Shown here: in pieces, positions 36,186 to 44,391 of the stretch
How the letters are laid out: every line of letters begins with the position of its first letter
Numbering within the stretch: the first letter of the stretch is position 1
Origin: Ensifer sp. MPMI2T
GTDB lineage: Bacteria > Pseudomonadota > Alphaproteobacteria > Rhizobiales > Rhizobiaceae
Direction: 5' to 3'
Assembly (NCBI RefSeq): GCF_004827385.1
Contig: NZ_SRXN01000003.1
Coordinates: 124,001-188,000 of the forward strand
Length of the DNA: 64,000 nt
Position numbers and translations under genes: made by a program
The notes under the pieces: generated by a model
Databases searched by the model: none
Seen by the model: the letters and a program-made list of their open reading frames with translations, nothing else
What the model was told of the DNA's origin: nothing

Positions 36186-36763
36186 GGACACTCTTCTCCC
36201 GCAGCGAAGTCGAACACCTCGGCCTGTCGCAGCTTCGGGGCCGTCCGATCCTTCTCGGACAGTTGAAGTTCCGCGACGGGCAGCGGCCAGGCTATGGCGA
36301 TGTCAGGGTCGCCGAAACGGATCGCGCGATCATGCGCGGGCGAATAGGGATTTGTGACCTTGTAGATCACCTCCGTGTCCGGTTCGAGTGTCAGGAAGCC
36401 GTGCGCGAAGCCCTTCGGAATCAGGAGCTGATTCCATCGGCGGGCGGAAATTTCGATGGCGACCCATTTCGCGAAGGTGGGGGAGCCCCGACGGATATCG
36501 ACCGCGACGTCGAAAACGGCACCTTTCACCACCCTTACCAGCTTGTCCTGCGCGTAGGGGGGAAGCTGGTAGTGAAGGCCCCGCAGCACGCCTCGCGAGG
36601 CGGAATAGGAGTGGTTGTCCTGGACAAAGTTCAGCGTGATGCCGTGTTCGGCGTATTGCCGAGCGTTCCAGGTTTCGGAAAAGAAGCCGCGTTCGTCTCT
36701 TATCCTGCGTGGCAGGATTTCCAGGACCCCGTCAAGGTCGAGCGATCTGACCTCCAGGCTCAT
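36182..36763 (-). CDS. rmlC: dTDP-4-dehydrorhamnose 3,5-epimerase
   Basis: 193 residues of the RmlC cupin: [41 protein letters not shown] (active-site His in GLHYQ), [11 protein letters not shown] and [21 protein letters not shown]. It epimerises dTDP-4-keto-6-deoxyglucose at C3 and C5. The ATG overlaps the rmlA stop (ATGA). Length is normal for the family. Confidence 0.95.
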   Translation of the reverse strand: MSLEVRSLDLDGVLEILPRRIRDERGFFSETWNARQYAEHGITLNFVQDNHSYSASRGVLRGLHYQLPPYAQDKLVRVVKGAVFDVAVDIRRGSPTFAKWVAIEISARRWNQLLIPKGFAHGFLTLEPDTEVIYKVTNPYSPAHDRAIRFGDPDIAIAWPLPVAELQLSEKDRTAPKLRQAEVFDFAAGEECP

Positions 36764-37638
36764 GCAGCGTGTTCCTCGACGAGGCGGCGGAGATAGGAGG
36801 CGTAAGTAGTTCTCCCGAGCATGCTGGCGCGCCTCAGGACGTCCTCGGGCCCGAGCCAACCCATATCGAGCGCGATCTCTTCCGGACAGGCTATCTGGAC
36901 GCCCTGTCGGCGTTCGACCGTTCGCACGAAGGACGAGGCGTCATGCAGGCTGTCATAGGTGCCGGTGTCGAGCCAGGCATAGCCGCGTCCGAGTTGGCAG
37001 ACATGCAACTGGTCCTGTGCGAGATAGATGTTGTTGACCGTGGTGATTTCGAGTTCGCCTCGCGCCGAGGGCTCGATCGAAGCGGCAATATCCACGACGT
37101 CGTTGTCGTAGAAATAAAGGCCGGTTACCGCCCAGTTGGATTTCGGCCGTGCCGGCTTCTCCTCGATCGTCTTCGCCTTGCCGGTCCTTTGGTCGAAGGT
37201 GACGACGCCGTAGCGTTCCGGATCGTCGACGCGATAGGCAAACACAGAGGCGCCCGTTTCACGGGATGCGGCCTGCCGACAGACATCAGGGAGGCCGTTG
37301 CCGAAGAAGATGTTATCGCCGAGGATCATCGCGACATTGCCGTTGCCGATGAACTCGCGGCCGATGATGAAGGCCTCGGCGAGCCCATTGGGATGCGGCT
37401 GCTCGGCATAGGAGAGGCTGAGCCCGAAAGCGGAGCCGTCGCCAAGGAGCTCCTCGAAGCAGGGCAGGTCGCGCGGCGTGGAGATGATGAGAATTTCCCG
37501 GATGCCGGTGAGCATCAACACGCTCAGCGGATAGTAAACCATTGGCTTGTCATAGATCGGCAGGATCTGCTTGGAGACCGCGATGGTGAGCGGGTAAAGG
37601 CGGGTTCCGCTTCCTCCCGCCAAGATGATCCCCTTCAT
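36760..37638 (-). CDS. rmlA: Glucose-1-phosphate thymidylyltransferase
   Basis: 292 residues: [17 protein letters not shown] (nucleotide-binding start), [27 protein letters not shown] (catalytic Asp), [17 protein letters not shown]. It joins dTTP and glucose-1-phosphate, the first and feedback-controlled step of dTDP-rhamnose synthesis. GGGGGAGG lies just upstream of ATG 37638. It follows the export gene by 79 bases, so rmlA-C-B-D and the flippase are probably co-transcribed with it. Confidence 0.96.
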   Translation of the reverse strand: MKGIILAGGSGTRLYPLTIAVSKQILPIYDKPMVYYPLSVLMLTGIREILIISTPRDLPCFEELLGDGSAFGLSLSYAEQPHPNGLAEAFIIGREFIGNGNVAMILGDNIFFGNGLPDVCRQAASRETGASVFAYRVDDPERYGVVTFDQRTGKAKTIEEKPARPKSNWAVTGLYFYDNDVVDIAASIEPSARGELEITTVNNIYLAQDQLHVCQLGRGYAWLDTGTYDSLHDASSFVRTVERRQGVQIACPEEIALDMGWLGPEDVLRRASMLGRTTYASYLRRLVEEHAA

Positions 37639-37717
37639 TTTGCCTCCCCCTTGAATCTGCACCCATTGCGCGGAACTGCCGCCGGCCGTAACCGAAGCGA
37701 GATGTCGTCGACGCGGG

Positions 37718-39013
37718 TCATTGGCTGGCCTGACCTGGTTGCGGGTCTGTCGAACGAGCAACCGGCGGCTCGGACATCATGGGCATCCGTCGAACGACGA
37801 CCTTGATGACGTCTCCGGGCATTAGCGCCGTCGTCTCGGTCGCTGAAAGCTCGCCGATCCTGCCGTCGTCCCGGCGGATAATGACGAAGCTGGTTGCCGG
37901 TTCACCGCGCTGCACTGAATCCTCGGTGCCCGAGAGCTTGTCGAGCAACAGCCTTTCCGTTGTGGCACGCTTCAGTTTCAGTTGTTCGAGCGTCGCTTGT
38001 TCCGATTGCAGTTCGCTCGCGACTTCCGCCTGACGGTTGTCGTAAAGCCCCTCGAGGTTCCGTGTCGTTTCGCTGATATTCTGCCGCGCCCGCATGATGG
38101 CGGTCACCAAATCTAGGCGATCGGCGCGCTCGTTGGTAAGTTCACGCTCCAGGTCCGACTGTCGCGATGCGACGGCGACGCCTCGTTCGACGAGGGTTCT
38201 CACACCTTTGAGCTCCCGCTCGGCTGCTTCTATGCTGGCTTCGGCACCTTTCACCTTTTCTTCGAGGACCCGGATTTCCTGGTTGAGGAGCTCGCGCAGT
38301 TCCGAGAGAGATTTCGATTGCCGGGCGAGTACGTTTGCACGTGTCGAAAAGATGATCCGCTCCTGGTCCTGGATCGCCGCGACGAGCGCGGTGTCGGTGT
38401 CCAATGGCGGGGCGAAGGTAATTTCCTTGGCGCCCGACATTTCCGCTTGCAGCCGTGCTATCCGCGCGTTGCTGCGCTGCTGTGCGTTGTCTATTCCCCG
38501 CAATTCGCCGACGAGCGTTATGTTGTCCCGCGACGGTCCGGAGCTGGTCTCGCGCAGCTCGCCGCCACTCATGGCCAGGGCCTGCAGCGCGGTCAGCCCG
38601 GGGCGGAACTTGTACTCTCCCGGTGTCGTCACGTCTCCAACGACATAGACCGGCGGGTATTCGACGATCTCGACGGTCGTCTCCGGCGCTTCCACCAGCC
38701 CGATCTTGGTTTGCAGGCGCTTGGCGATCTCGGCAGCAAGCTGAGCCTTGTCGAGATTGCCGACGGTCACGGTTCCTATGACGGGCACCGAGATGGCACC
38801 CGTTTCGGAAACGACGAATTCGCCGCCGAGCGCCCACGGCACATATTCGCCCTTGGTAGGCATCCATTGCATGATCGTCAGGCGAATTTTCGTTCGAGGC
38901 GCAAGCTCGGGTGCATCGGCCCGGGCCGGTGTCGATACAGCGCCGACGACGAGCGCAGCCGCAAGGGAGAGGTTTCGGAGGAAAGTGCGGCACGTGCGGC
39001 AGGATGCACTCAT
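37718..39013 (-). CDS. Outer-membrane polysaccharide export protein (ExoF/OPX-like)
   Basis: 431 residues. A signal peptide is visible ([18 protein letters not shown], cleavage near residue 32). The polysaccharide export domain follows ([41 protein letters not shown], an SLBB-type segment), then a long coiled coil (about residues 190-370) and a C-terminal beta segment ([14 protein letters not shown]). It resembles ExoF, which bridges the periplasm to the outer membrane for succinoglycan-type export. There is no lipobox Cys at the cleavage site. GGAG precedes ATG 39013 by six bases. It heads the leftward rml/flippase operon. Confidence 0.88.
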   Translation of the reverse strand: MSASCRTCRTFLRNLSLAAALVVGAVSTPARADAPELAPRTKIRLTIMQWMPTKGEYVPWALGGEFVVSETGAISVPVIGTVTVGNLDKAQLAAEIAKRLQTKIGLVEAPETTVEIVEYPPVYVVGDVTTPGEYKFRPGLTALQALAMSGGELRETSSGPSRDNITLVGELRGIDNAQQRSNARIARLQAEMSGAKEITFAPPLDTDTALVAAIQDQERIIFSTRANVLARQSKSLSELRELLNQEIRVLEEKVKGAEASIEAAERELKGVRTLVERGVAVASRQSDLERELTNERADRLDLVTAIMRARQNISETTRNLEGLYDNRQAEVASELQSEQATLEQLKLKRATTERLLLDKLSGTEDSVQRGEPATSFVIIRRDDGRIGELSATETTALMPGDVIKVVVRRMPMMSEPPVARSTDPQPGQASQ

Positions 39014-39589
39014 GTATTTCTCCAACCTGCAAAGCAGTGTCTCCGGCGTACCGTCAAACGGAGAAGAACAGTTCTTGATGGGCAAACTTTTCGCCACTTC
39101 AATTCCGTAACGCACATGTCTGCGTGATTTCGAAGCCGCAGTAGCAAGTGTGCAAATTTTCAGAATATTTGAAAGAGGAAGCCTCATGGAACGGCTTCAT
39201 CAATATTGGTGAAGCAGTGCGGCGGCAGATTCATCCGAAATCACGGGGCGTTGCTGTCGTGCGCCCTTGTCCGACATTTGGATGATGCGAGCAAGGTGAC
39301 GGCAGAAGAGTATTGTTGACCCTATCAATAGATGGAGGGTGATCGTCACATTGAACTAGTTCCTTCGGATGGTGCAGGCGGAACGACATTTTGTTACGGG
39401 ACGTCCTTCTAGGCATGCCTCAACCCTTTTGCGCCGTCGCGACCGCGCCCGGTGTGGGCTAAGGTTTGCCGTGCAGCAGACGTGTGGTTTGCTTCTTGGC
39501 AAGGACCTTGCCGATCAACGCAATTGCGCGGAGAGGGGCACGCTTTGATAAGCAGGGGTAGTTACGACGGTGTCGGCGCAGGGAAAAGC
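39014..39589. other. Divergent intergenic region (576 bases) between export gene and LuxR-type regulator
   Basis: Should contain promoters for the leftward export/rml operon and the rightward regulator gene. It holds a near-perfect 22-base palindrome (39194-39215) and TATTG/CAATA arms around 39309-39328. No gene is convincing; a 61-codon frame near 39231-39416 shows no family features. Confidence 0.5.
39194..39215. promoter_or_regulatory. 22-base palindrome, candidate operator
   Basis: Arms GCTTCA and TGAAGC flank T-CAATATTG-G, so CTTCA(T)CAATATTG(G)TGAAG is symmetric except for one pair. It lies 181 bases upstream of the export gene and 375 upstream of the regulator gene. A GAAGCC/GGCTTC pair (39178-39183, 39193-39198) overlaps it. 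The symmetry suits a dimeric repressor or activator; the adjacent LuxR-type protein is a natural candidate (inference). Confidence 0.5.
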
Positions 39590-40294
39590 ATGGAGACCGG
39601 GCGCCGGCGAGAGCCACAACGTGTCCTCCTGATCATAACCAATGCCGGGACAATCTCGGAGAGCCTGATCCATGCTCTCGAAAGGGAGTTTCCATGGGTC
39701 GTTGTCGAACAGGTCGAGCATGTCGGCGCGGCTTTCAATGTCTTTTCTCATCCCGTGTCGCTTATCCTCGTCGACCTCGCGCTGATAGACGAAGCGGAAG
39801 AGAGAGCGGCCGAACTCCTCCGTACTCACCCTCAGGCTCTTACGGCCATCATTGAGCCTCATGACCAGAACTTCGATCAGTCCCTTATCAAGGTCCCTGA
39901 ATCGAATTTGGTCCGCAGTGTCCTTCCGATGAACCTTAGACTTGATCTATGGCTGTCGGTGATCAGGCTGATGCTCTCTGGCGGCGAGTATCTTCCGCCC
40001 AGCTTGATCCTGCGCGCGAGCAGGAATGGCCATAGTACGGCCCTGCCATCCGGGAATGGCGGCAGGTTACCTCGGTCCCGAAGCGATGAGGCGCGTTTCG
40101 CTGAGCTAACCGCCCGCGAAATGCAGATACTGGAAATGGTCTCCCGCGGTCTGCAGAACAAACTGATTGCCGCGGAGTTTCGTCTCTCCGAACACACGGT
40201 CAAGATTCATCTGCACAACATCATAACAAAGCTAGGCGCCCACAACAGAACGGAAGCGGCTGCAAGGTTCCGGAGTTTGAAAGAGCGCCACTGA
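39590..40294 (+). CDS. LuxR-type transcription regulator, receiver-like N-terminus
   Basis: 234 residues. The C-terminal LuxR helix-turn-helix (about 167-228) reads FAELTAREMQILEMVSRGLQNKLIAAEF and SEHTVKIHLHNIITKLGAHNRTEA. The N-terminus (about 10-125) looks receiver-like (RVLLIITNAGTISES, SLILVDLAL with a possible acceptor Asp, TAIIEP), but the usual acidic pair at the start is missing. It resembles the regulator at 23778 in layout. ATG 39590 follows AGGGA by about six bases; the frame is open upstream to 39452. Confidence 0.85.
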   Translation: METGRRREPQRVLLIITNAGTISESLIHALEREFPWVVVEQVEHVGAAFNVFSHPVSLILVDLALIDEAEERAAELLRTHPQALTAIIEPHDQNFDQSLIKVPESNLVRSVLPMNLRLDLWLSVIRLMLSGGEYLPPSLILRASRNGHSTALPSGNGGRLPRSRSDEARFAELTAREMQILEMVSRGLQNKLIAAEFRLSEHTVKIHLHNIITKLGAHNRTEAAARFRSLKERH

Positions 40295-40299
40295 TCGCT

Positions 40300-40317
40300 G
40301 CCAGTCCACTGACTGGC
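40300..40317 (+). terminator. Hairpin immediately after the LuxR-type gene
   Basis: GCCAGTC-CACT-GACTGGC, seven perfect pairs with a four-base loop, starting five bases after the TGA. No T-run follows, so it may be a weak terminator or part of the adjoining repeat element. Confidence 0.4.
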
Positions 40318-40424
40318 GGTGACACGGCCGACCCGTCGCGCCGCCTGCCACGGCCAGCGAATGCAGAGCCAGCCCTTGCCGGCTTGCAGGATCACCGCGA
40401 AAGACGTCGGCTTGTCACCGCCAG
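40313..40424. repeat. 112-base element with long terminal inverted repeats (MITE/RIME-like)
   Basis: CTGGCGGTGACA (40313-40324) and GCCGAC (40327-40332) pair with TGTCACCGCCAG (40413-40424) and GTCGGC (40406-40411): 18 perfect pairs with a two-base versus one-base interruption, 73 bases apart. The size and symmetry resemble rhizobial intergenic mosaic elements or a small non-autonomous mobile element. I saw no target duplication. Confidence 0.55.
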
Positions 40425-40834
40425 CGTTGTGATCTCAGGCCCGAGTTCAGTTTCCGCGTCCCTCCGTTCTCTGACCGATCGGGGCCGACAGCTTGACCTT
40501 GAGCGTAATCGCCGCCATCTGCTCTCTACGTTCTCCGCGTCCTTATTCACCCGAGGATCAGCTTCTGTCCTGGCGTTCGGGGGCGGGTCAATTCAAGGCG
40601 GCTTCAGCGCACAGCCTTCCATCACGGAGCGTCGAGCGCCGGTCCCACTGCGCTGGAAAAATTTGAAAGTCTTTCGCCTGTAGCGTCGGAATGGGTGGCT
40701 AGCGATCATTCGCGCGAAGACGCACAATCATCTCGCTCCGAATGAAGCAAGCGCTGCGCTCATCCGGTGCGGGCCGAAGGGCCGAGATGACCGCCCGACG
40801 TCTTGAATTCCGGGACTGGTCGAAAAAGCAAAAT

Positions 40835-40866
40835 GATCGGGAAGTTGGAGGAGCATCTGCCCGGTC
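40835..40866 (+). promoter_or_regulatory. Leader hairpin upstream of the purine permease
   Basis: GATCGGG (40835-40841) pairs with CCCGGTC (40860-40866), allowing one G-T pair, around an 18-base loop. It ends 46 bases before ATG 40913. A structured leader before a purine permease could be a riboswitch or attenuator, but I do not recognise the core of any known purine or xanthine riboswitch. Confidence 0.25.
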
Positions 40867-40912
40867 TCTGTCGTTCGGCTGCGTCGTGACGGCGTCTGCC
40901 AAGGGAGGAAAA

Positions 40913-42205
40913 ATGTTTGAACGACTTTTCAAACTGAAAGAGCATGGGACGACTGCCCGCACCGAGGTGGTTGCCGGCCTGACGACATTCCTGACGATGT
41001 CGTACATCATCTTCGTGAACCCCGACATTCTATCGACGACCGGAATGGATCGCGATGCGATCTTCGTCGCGACCTGTCTTGCCGCCGCACTCGGCTCTGC
41101 CGTCATGGCCCTCGTCGCCAATTGGCCGATCGGCATGGCGCCCGGCATGGGGCTCAACGCCTTCTTTGCCTTCACCGTTGTCGCCGCCCTCGGCTTCACC
41201 TGGCAGCAGGCCCTCGGCGCCGTGTTCATCTCCGGTCTCATCTTCCTGCTGCTGACGGTGACGGGCGTACGAAGCTGGCTGATCGCTGGCATCCCTCATT
41301 CGCTGCGCAGTGCCATTGCGACTGGTATCGGTCTGTTCCTCGGCATTATCGCGCTCAAGAACGCCGGCATCGTGGTCGACAATCCGGCAACGCTCGTCGG
41401 TCTCGGCGACCTCAAGCAGACTGGACCATTGCTCGCGATCCTCGGCTTCTTCGTCATCGCCGTACTGGATTCACTTAGGATCCGCGGCGCGATCCTGATC
41501 GGCATCTTGGTCGTCACGATCCTGTCGATGCTGCTTGGAGTAAGCGAGTTCAAGGGTATCGTTTCTGCCCCGCCGAGCATCGCCCCCACCTTCCTGCAAC
41601 TCGACATCGTGGGTGCGCTGCATGGCGGCCTGCTCCACGTCATCCTCGTCTTCGTGCTCGTAGAGGTGTTCGACGCGACCGGCACGCTGATCGGCGTCGC
41701 CAAACGCGCGAAACTGGTCGAAGAAGGCAAGCCCAGCCGGCTTGGCCGCGCTTTGCTTGCCGATAGTTCGGCGATCATTGCCGGCTCGCTGATGGGCACG
41801 AGTAGCACCACGGCCTATGTGGAGAGCGCTTCCGGTGTCCAGGCCGGCGGACGCACCGGCCTCACCGCGCTGACCATTGCGGTGCTTTTCCTCGCAGCTC
41901 TGTTTATCTCGCCGCTCGCCGCTGCGGTTCCGTCCTATGCAACGGCGCCGGCGCTGCTCTATGTGGCAGGCCTGATGATGCGCGAACTCACCGAGGTCGA
42001 GTGGGACGACCTGACCGAAGCGGCACCGGCGGCGCTCACCGCGATCGCCATGCCCTTCACCTATTCGATCGCCAACGGCCTCGCCTTCGGCTTCGTGAGC
42101 TACGTCGTGCTCAAGGTGTTCACCGGCAAGTGGAGCGTCATCCACCCGGCGACGCAGATCGTGGCGGCGCTGTTCGTCGTTCGCTTCGCGTTCTTCGGCA
42201 ACTGA
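40913..42205 (+). CDS. NCS2/AzgA-type guanine-hypoxanthine permease
   Basis: 430 residues with about 12-14 membrane segments. Family motifs: EVVAGLTTFLTMSYIIFVNP, NWPIGMAPGMGLNAFFAFTVV, GVAKRAKLVEEGKPSRLGRALLADS and GTSSTTAYVESASGVQAGGRTGL, all characteristic of adenine/guanine/hypoxanthine transporters of the AzgA/PbuG group. It should import purine bases by proton symport, feeding the xanthine dehydrogenase route at 57500-62264. AAGGGAGG precedes ATG 40913; earlier in-frame starts lack this. A strong terminator follows. Confidence 0.93.
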   Translation: MFERLFKLKEHGTTARTEVVAGLTTFLTMSYIIFVNPDILSTTGMDRDAIFVATCLAAALGSAVMALVANWPIGMAPGMGLNAFFAFTVVAALGFTWQQALGAVFISGLIFLLLTVTGVRSWLIAGIPHSLRSAIATGIGLFLGIIALKNAGIVVDNPATLVGLGDLKQTGPLLAILGFFVIAVLDSLRIRGAILIGILVVTILSMLLGVSEFKGIVSAPPSIAPTFLQLDIVGALHGGLLHVILVFVLVEVFDATGTLIGVAKRAKLVEEGKPSRLGRALLADSSAIIAGSLMGTSSTTAYVESASGVQAGGRTGLTALTIAVLFLAALFISPLAAAVPSYATAPALLYVAGLMMRELTEVEWDDLTEAAPAALTAIAMPFTYSIANGLAFGFVSYVVLKVFTGKWSVIHPATQIVAALFVVRFAFFGN

Positions 42206-42508
42206 TCGGTTGACGTCGGGCGGGGCTCGACGTCCGTTCCTTATTGCGAATTCTGACATCGGCCGGATCTGCTTTCTGCAGGTCCGGCTTTTCCTTTGTT
42301 CAACGACCGTCCTGGTCACGGGTGACATCACTTGGCGCCTCTCCGTATGAACCCCAAGTTCCTGAGATGCGGCGGCCGGAGAAGTCTCGACTTGTCCGAT
42401 AGTTGTAAAAATATGTTGCCTTCATCGCAGGTTCTGCCATGATTTGAAAAGAAAAATTGGGCGCGATTCCGCGCTCCTCTCTTGAGAATTTGTAAAATTG
42501 GATGCCGC
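42206..42508. other. Intergenic region (303 bases): terminator, then promoter region of the sugar-acid kinase
   Basis: The first third holds the permease terminator (42262-42295). The second half is AT-rich with two exact TTGTAAAA copies (42403-42410 and 42490-42497) and a GCGCG-ATTC-CGCGC hairpin (42460-42473). The TTGTAAAA boxes could be half-sites for the FadR-type regulator encoded just downstream (inference). Confidence 0.5.
42262..42295 (+). terminator. Rho-independent terminator of the purine permease
   Basis: GCCGGATCTGC, loop TTTCT, GCAGGTCCGGC: eleven pairs including one G-T, followed directly by TTTTCC. This is a textbook stem and T-run 57 bases after the permease stop. Confidence 0.85.
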
Positions 42509-43561
42509 ATGGATTTTGTGCAGAACACGCTCTTGATCGTCGCCGATGACCTCACCGGCGCGCTCGATACGGCGGCACCTTTCGCTGTCCATGGCTTTTC
42601 GGTCGACGTCGTTGCGGACCAGAGCGCGCTCGGCGAGGCGATCGCGGGTGGCTCCGACGTGGTCGCGGTGACGACGCGGAGCCGCGAAATCGAGCCAGCC
42701 GAGGCGGCGCGACGTGTCCTCCTTGCGCAACAGGCGATGACGCCAGGCATGCGGCTTTTCAAGAAGGTCGACTCGCGCTTGAAAGGGAACGTTGAGACGG
42801 AGCTTTCCGTCCTGGATTTTGCGAGAGCCGTCGTCTTGCCGGCGATCCCGGAATTCGGCCGGATCGTCCGTGATGGCCAGATCCGTGGCTTCGGGGTCGA
42901 TCAACCGATCTCCATTGCCGCGCGACTGGGTGCCGTCGCCGATCGGGCCGTCATTCCGGACACGGAGACGGTCGAGGAGATGCGGGCCGCCGTCGATGCC
43001 ATTTCGCCTGGCGACCTTCTTGTCGGAGCCCTGTCGCTCGCCAACGCGTTGGCAGGCAGGACGGGCAGGCCGCGCGTCGAGCCCTTTGCCGCGCGGGAAG
43101 GACGGCTGCTGATGGCAATCGGTTCCCGGGATCCGATAACGGTATCGCAGATCGAGGAACTGCGACGAGCGGTGCCGGATCTCCTCTATCTCGCAGCACC
43201 TGCGGGACAATTGCGGCAGGCCCCTCAAGGATCCGAACGCGCTGACGATGTGACCTTGGTGCAGGCGGTGGAAGGCGTATCGCCAGCGAGCGCGTCGGAC
43301 GTGGCCGCGGCGCTCGCGGAATCTGCGGGCGCGTTTGCCGGCGAATGCCGGACGATGCTGCTCTCGGGCGGTGCGACAGCGGAAGCTTATTTCGACCGCC
43401 AGGGCATTCGTGTTCTCCGCCTGGTCGGAGAAGTGCTGCCGGGCCTGCCGGTTGCCGAGCATGGGGGCCAATTCTACATTACCAAATCGGGCGGCTTCGG
43501 GGATTCCGACACACTTTGCAGGGTCGTCCGTGCCATGACGAGGAAAGAGGTGTTGGCCTGA
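42509..43561 (+). CDS. Four-carbon acid sugar kinase (DUF1537 family)
   Basis: 350 residues. The N-terminal motif is LLIVADDLTGALDTAAPFA (about 8-26), with VVAVTTRSREI and KKVDSRLKGN in the substrate half. The C-terminal nucleotide-binding half has MLLSGGATAEAYF and KSGGFGDSDTL. Family members phosphorylate D-threonate, L-threonate or erythronate, or ketone-acid relatives. With the PdxA2-type gene at 46431 this gives a route to dihydroxyacetone phosphate. It is shorter than many members (about 420). The ribosome site at ATG 42509 is weak (GGAT). Its TGA overlaps the regulator ATG. Confidence 0.88.
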   Translation: MDFVQNTLLIVADDLTGALDTAAPFAVHGFSVDVVADQSALGEAIAGGSDVVAVTTRSREIEPAEAARRVLLAQQAMTPGMRLFKKVDSRLKGNVETELSVLDFARAVVLPAIPEFGRIVRDGQIRGFGVDQPISIAARLGAVADRAVIPDTETVEEMRAAVDAISPGDLLVGALSLANALAGRTGRPRVEPFAAREGRLLMAIGSRDPITVSQIEELRRAVPDLLYLAAPAGQLRQAPQGSERADDVTLVQAVEGVSPASASDVAAALAESAGAFAGECRTMLLSGGATAEAYFDRQGIRVLRLVGEVLPGLPVAEHGGQFYITKSGGFGDSDTLCRVVRAMTRKEVLA

Positions 43562-44277
43562 TGCGCGCCGGAGAGCAGCTTTCGCACCGCAAGAGCCTGA
43601 GCGAGGTCGTCTTCGAACGACTGCAGCACGCGATCAAATCGGGTGCCTATCAGAGCGACGAGCGTCTGCCGACCGAACACGAGTTGGCGGCGGAGTTCCA
43701 GGTTTCCCGTCCGGTCGTTCGTGACGCCTTGAAAAGGCTTCGCGATCAAGGCCTTGTCTACTCGCGGCAAGGCGCCGGCAGTTTCGTTCGAATTCAGGGT
43801 TTGCGGCAACCGCTTGGCTTCGGGCCGCTCGAAAACATCGCCGACCTGCAGAACTGTTACGAGTTCCGCATGACGATGGAACCGGAGGCGGCGGCACTCG
43901 CGGCCGAGCGGCACAGCGAAACGCAAATCCGGGTGATCAGGCTTGCGCTTGAAACCTTGCAGGATGCGACCAATCGGCAACGTCACCGGGAGGATGCCGA
44001 TTTCATGTTTCATCTCGCAATCGCGCAGGCGTCCGGCAACAACTACTTCTCGACCGCCATGGAAGCGCTCAAGGAACACATCGCCATCGGCATGCAGTTC
44101 CATGGCCTGTCGCTGAAAAACTCCGTCGCTGGTCTGCGCCATGTCTATGACGAGCACGCAGCGATTTACGAAGCTATTCGCGACCAGAAACCAAACCAGG
44201 CACGCGAACTCATGCGTCAGCATCTGCGTGGCTCCCGCGATCGGCTTTTCGAGGGTCGACGGCCGGAGCTCACTTAG
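43561..44277 (+). CDS. GntR-family regulator, FadR subfamily
   Basis: 238 residues. A winged helix (about residues 10-75: SDERLPTEHELAAEFQVSRPVVRDALKRL, then YSRQGAGSFV) is followed by an FCD ligand-binding helical domain (about 95-225) with metal-site residues in FMFHLAIAQASGN and LRHVYDEHAAIYEAI. FadR-type repressors commonly release DNA on binding a sugar acid. The ATG overlaps the kinase stop (TGATG), so kinase and regulator are co-expressed. It likely controls the kinase and the converging or divergent catabolic genes. Confidence 0.9.
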   Translation: MRAGEQLSHRKSLSEVVFERLQHAIKSGAYQSDERLPTEHELAAEFQVSRPVVRDALKRLRDQGLVYSRQGAGSFVRIQGLRQPLGFGPLENIADLQNCYEFRMTMEPEAAALAAERHSETQIRVIRLALETLQDATNRQRHREDADFMFHLAIAQASGNNYFSTAMEALKEHIAIGMQFHGLSLKNSVAGLRHVYDEHAAIYEAIRDQKPNQARELMRQHLRGSRDRLFEGRRPELT

Positions 44278-44298
44278 GGCGGTTGAGCTTTCACCGCC
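44278..44298 (+). terminator. Hairpin after the GntR gene, between converging genes
   Basis: GGCGG-T-TGA, loop GCTT, TCA-CCGCC: eight pairs with one bulged T, beginning directly after the TAG. No T-run. It may end the kinase-regulator transcript. Confidence 0.4.
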
Positions 44299-44391
44299 TC
44301 GCGATGCGGATATCGGGAGCCTCCGCAGCCCTGACGTGAACTCAAGGCGCTTTCGCGACGAAGGGCAAAACACGCGTGAACCGGCGGCCCC

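Larger units (their letters stand above)
40295..40912. other. Intergenic region (618 bases) upstream of the purine permease
   Basis: Holds a hairpin right after the regulator stop (40300-40317), a 112-base element with long terminal inverted repeats (40313-40424) and a leader hairpin near the permease (40835-40866). A 99-codon frame at 40384-40683 starts inside the repeat element and looks non-coding. Confidence 0.5.

Noticed and set aside
40384..40683. 99-codon frame between the LuxR-type gene and the purine permease
   Set aside because: Starts inside the inverted-repeat element, has no ribosome site or recognisable protein features.
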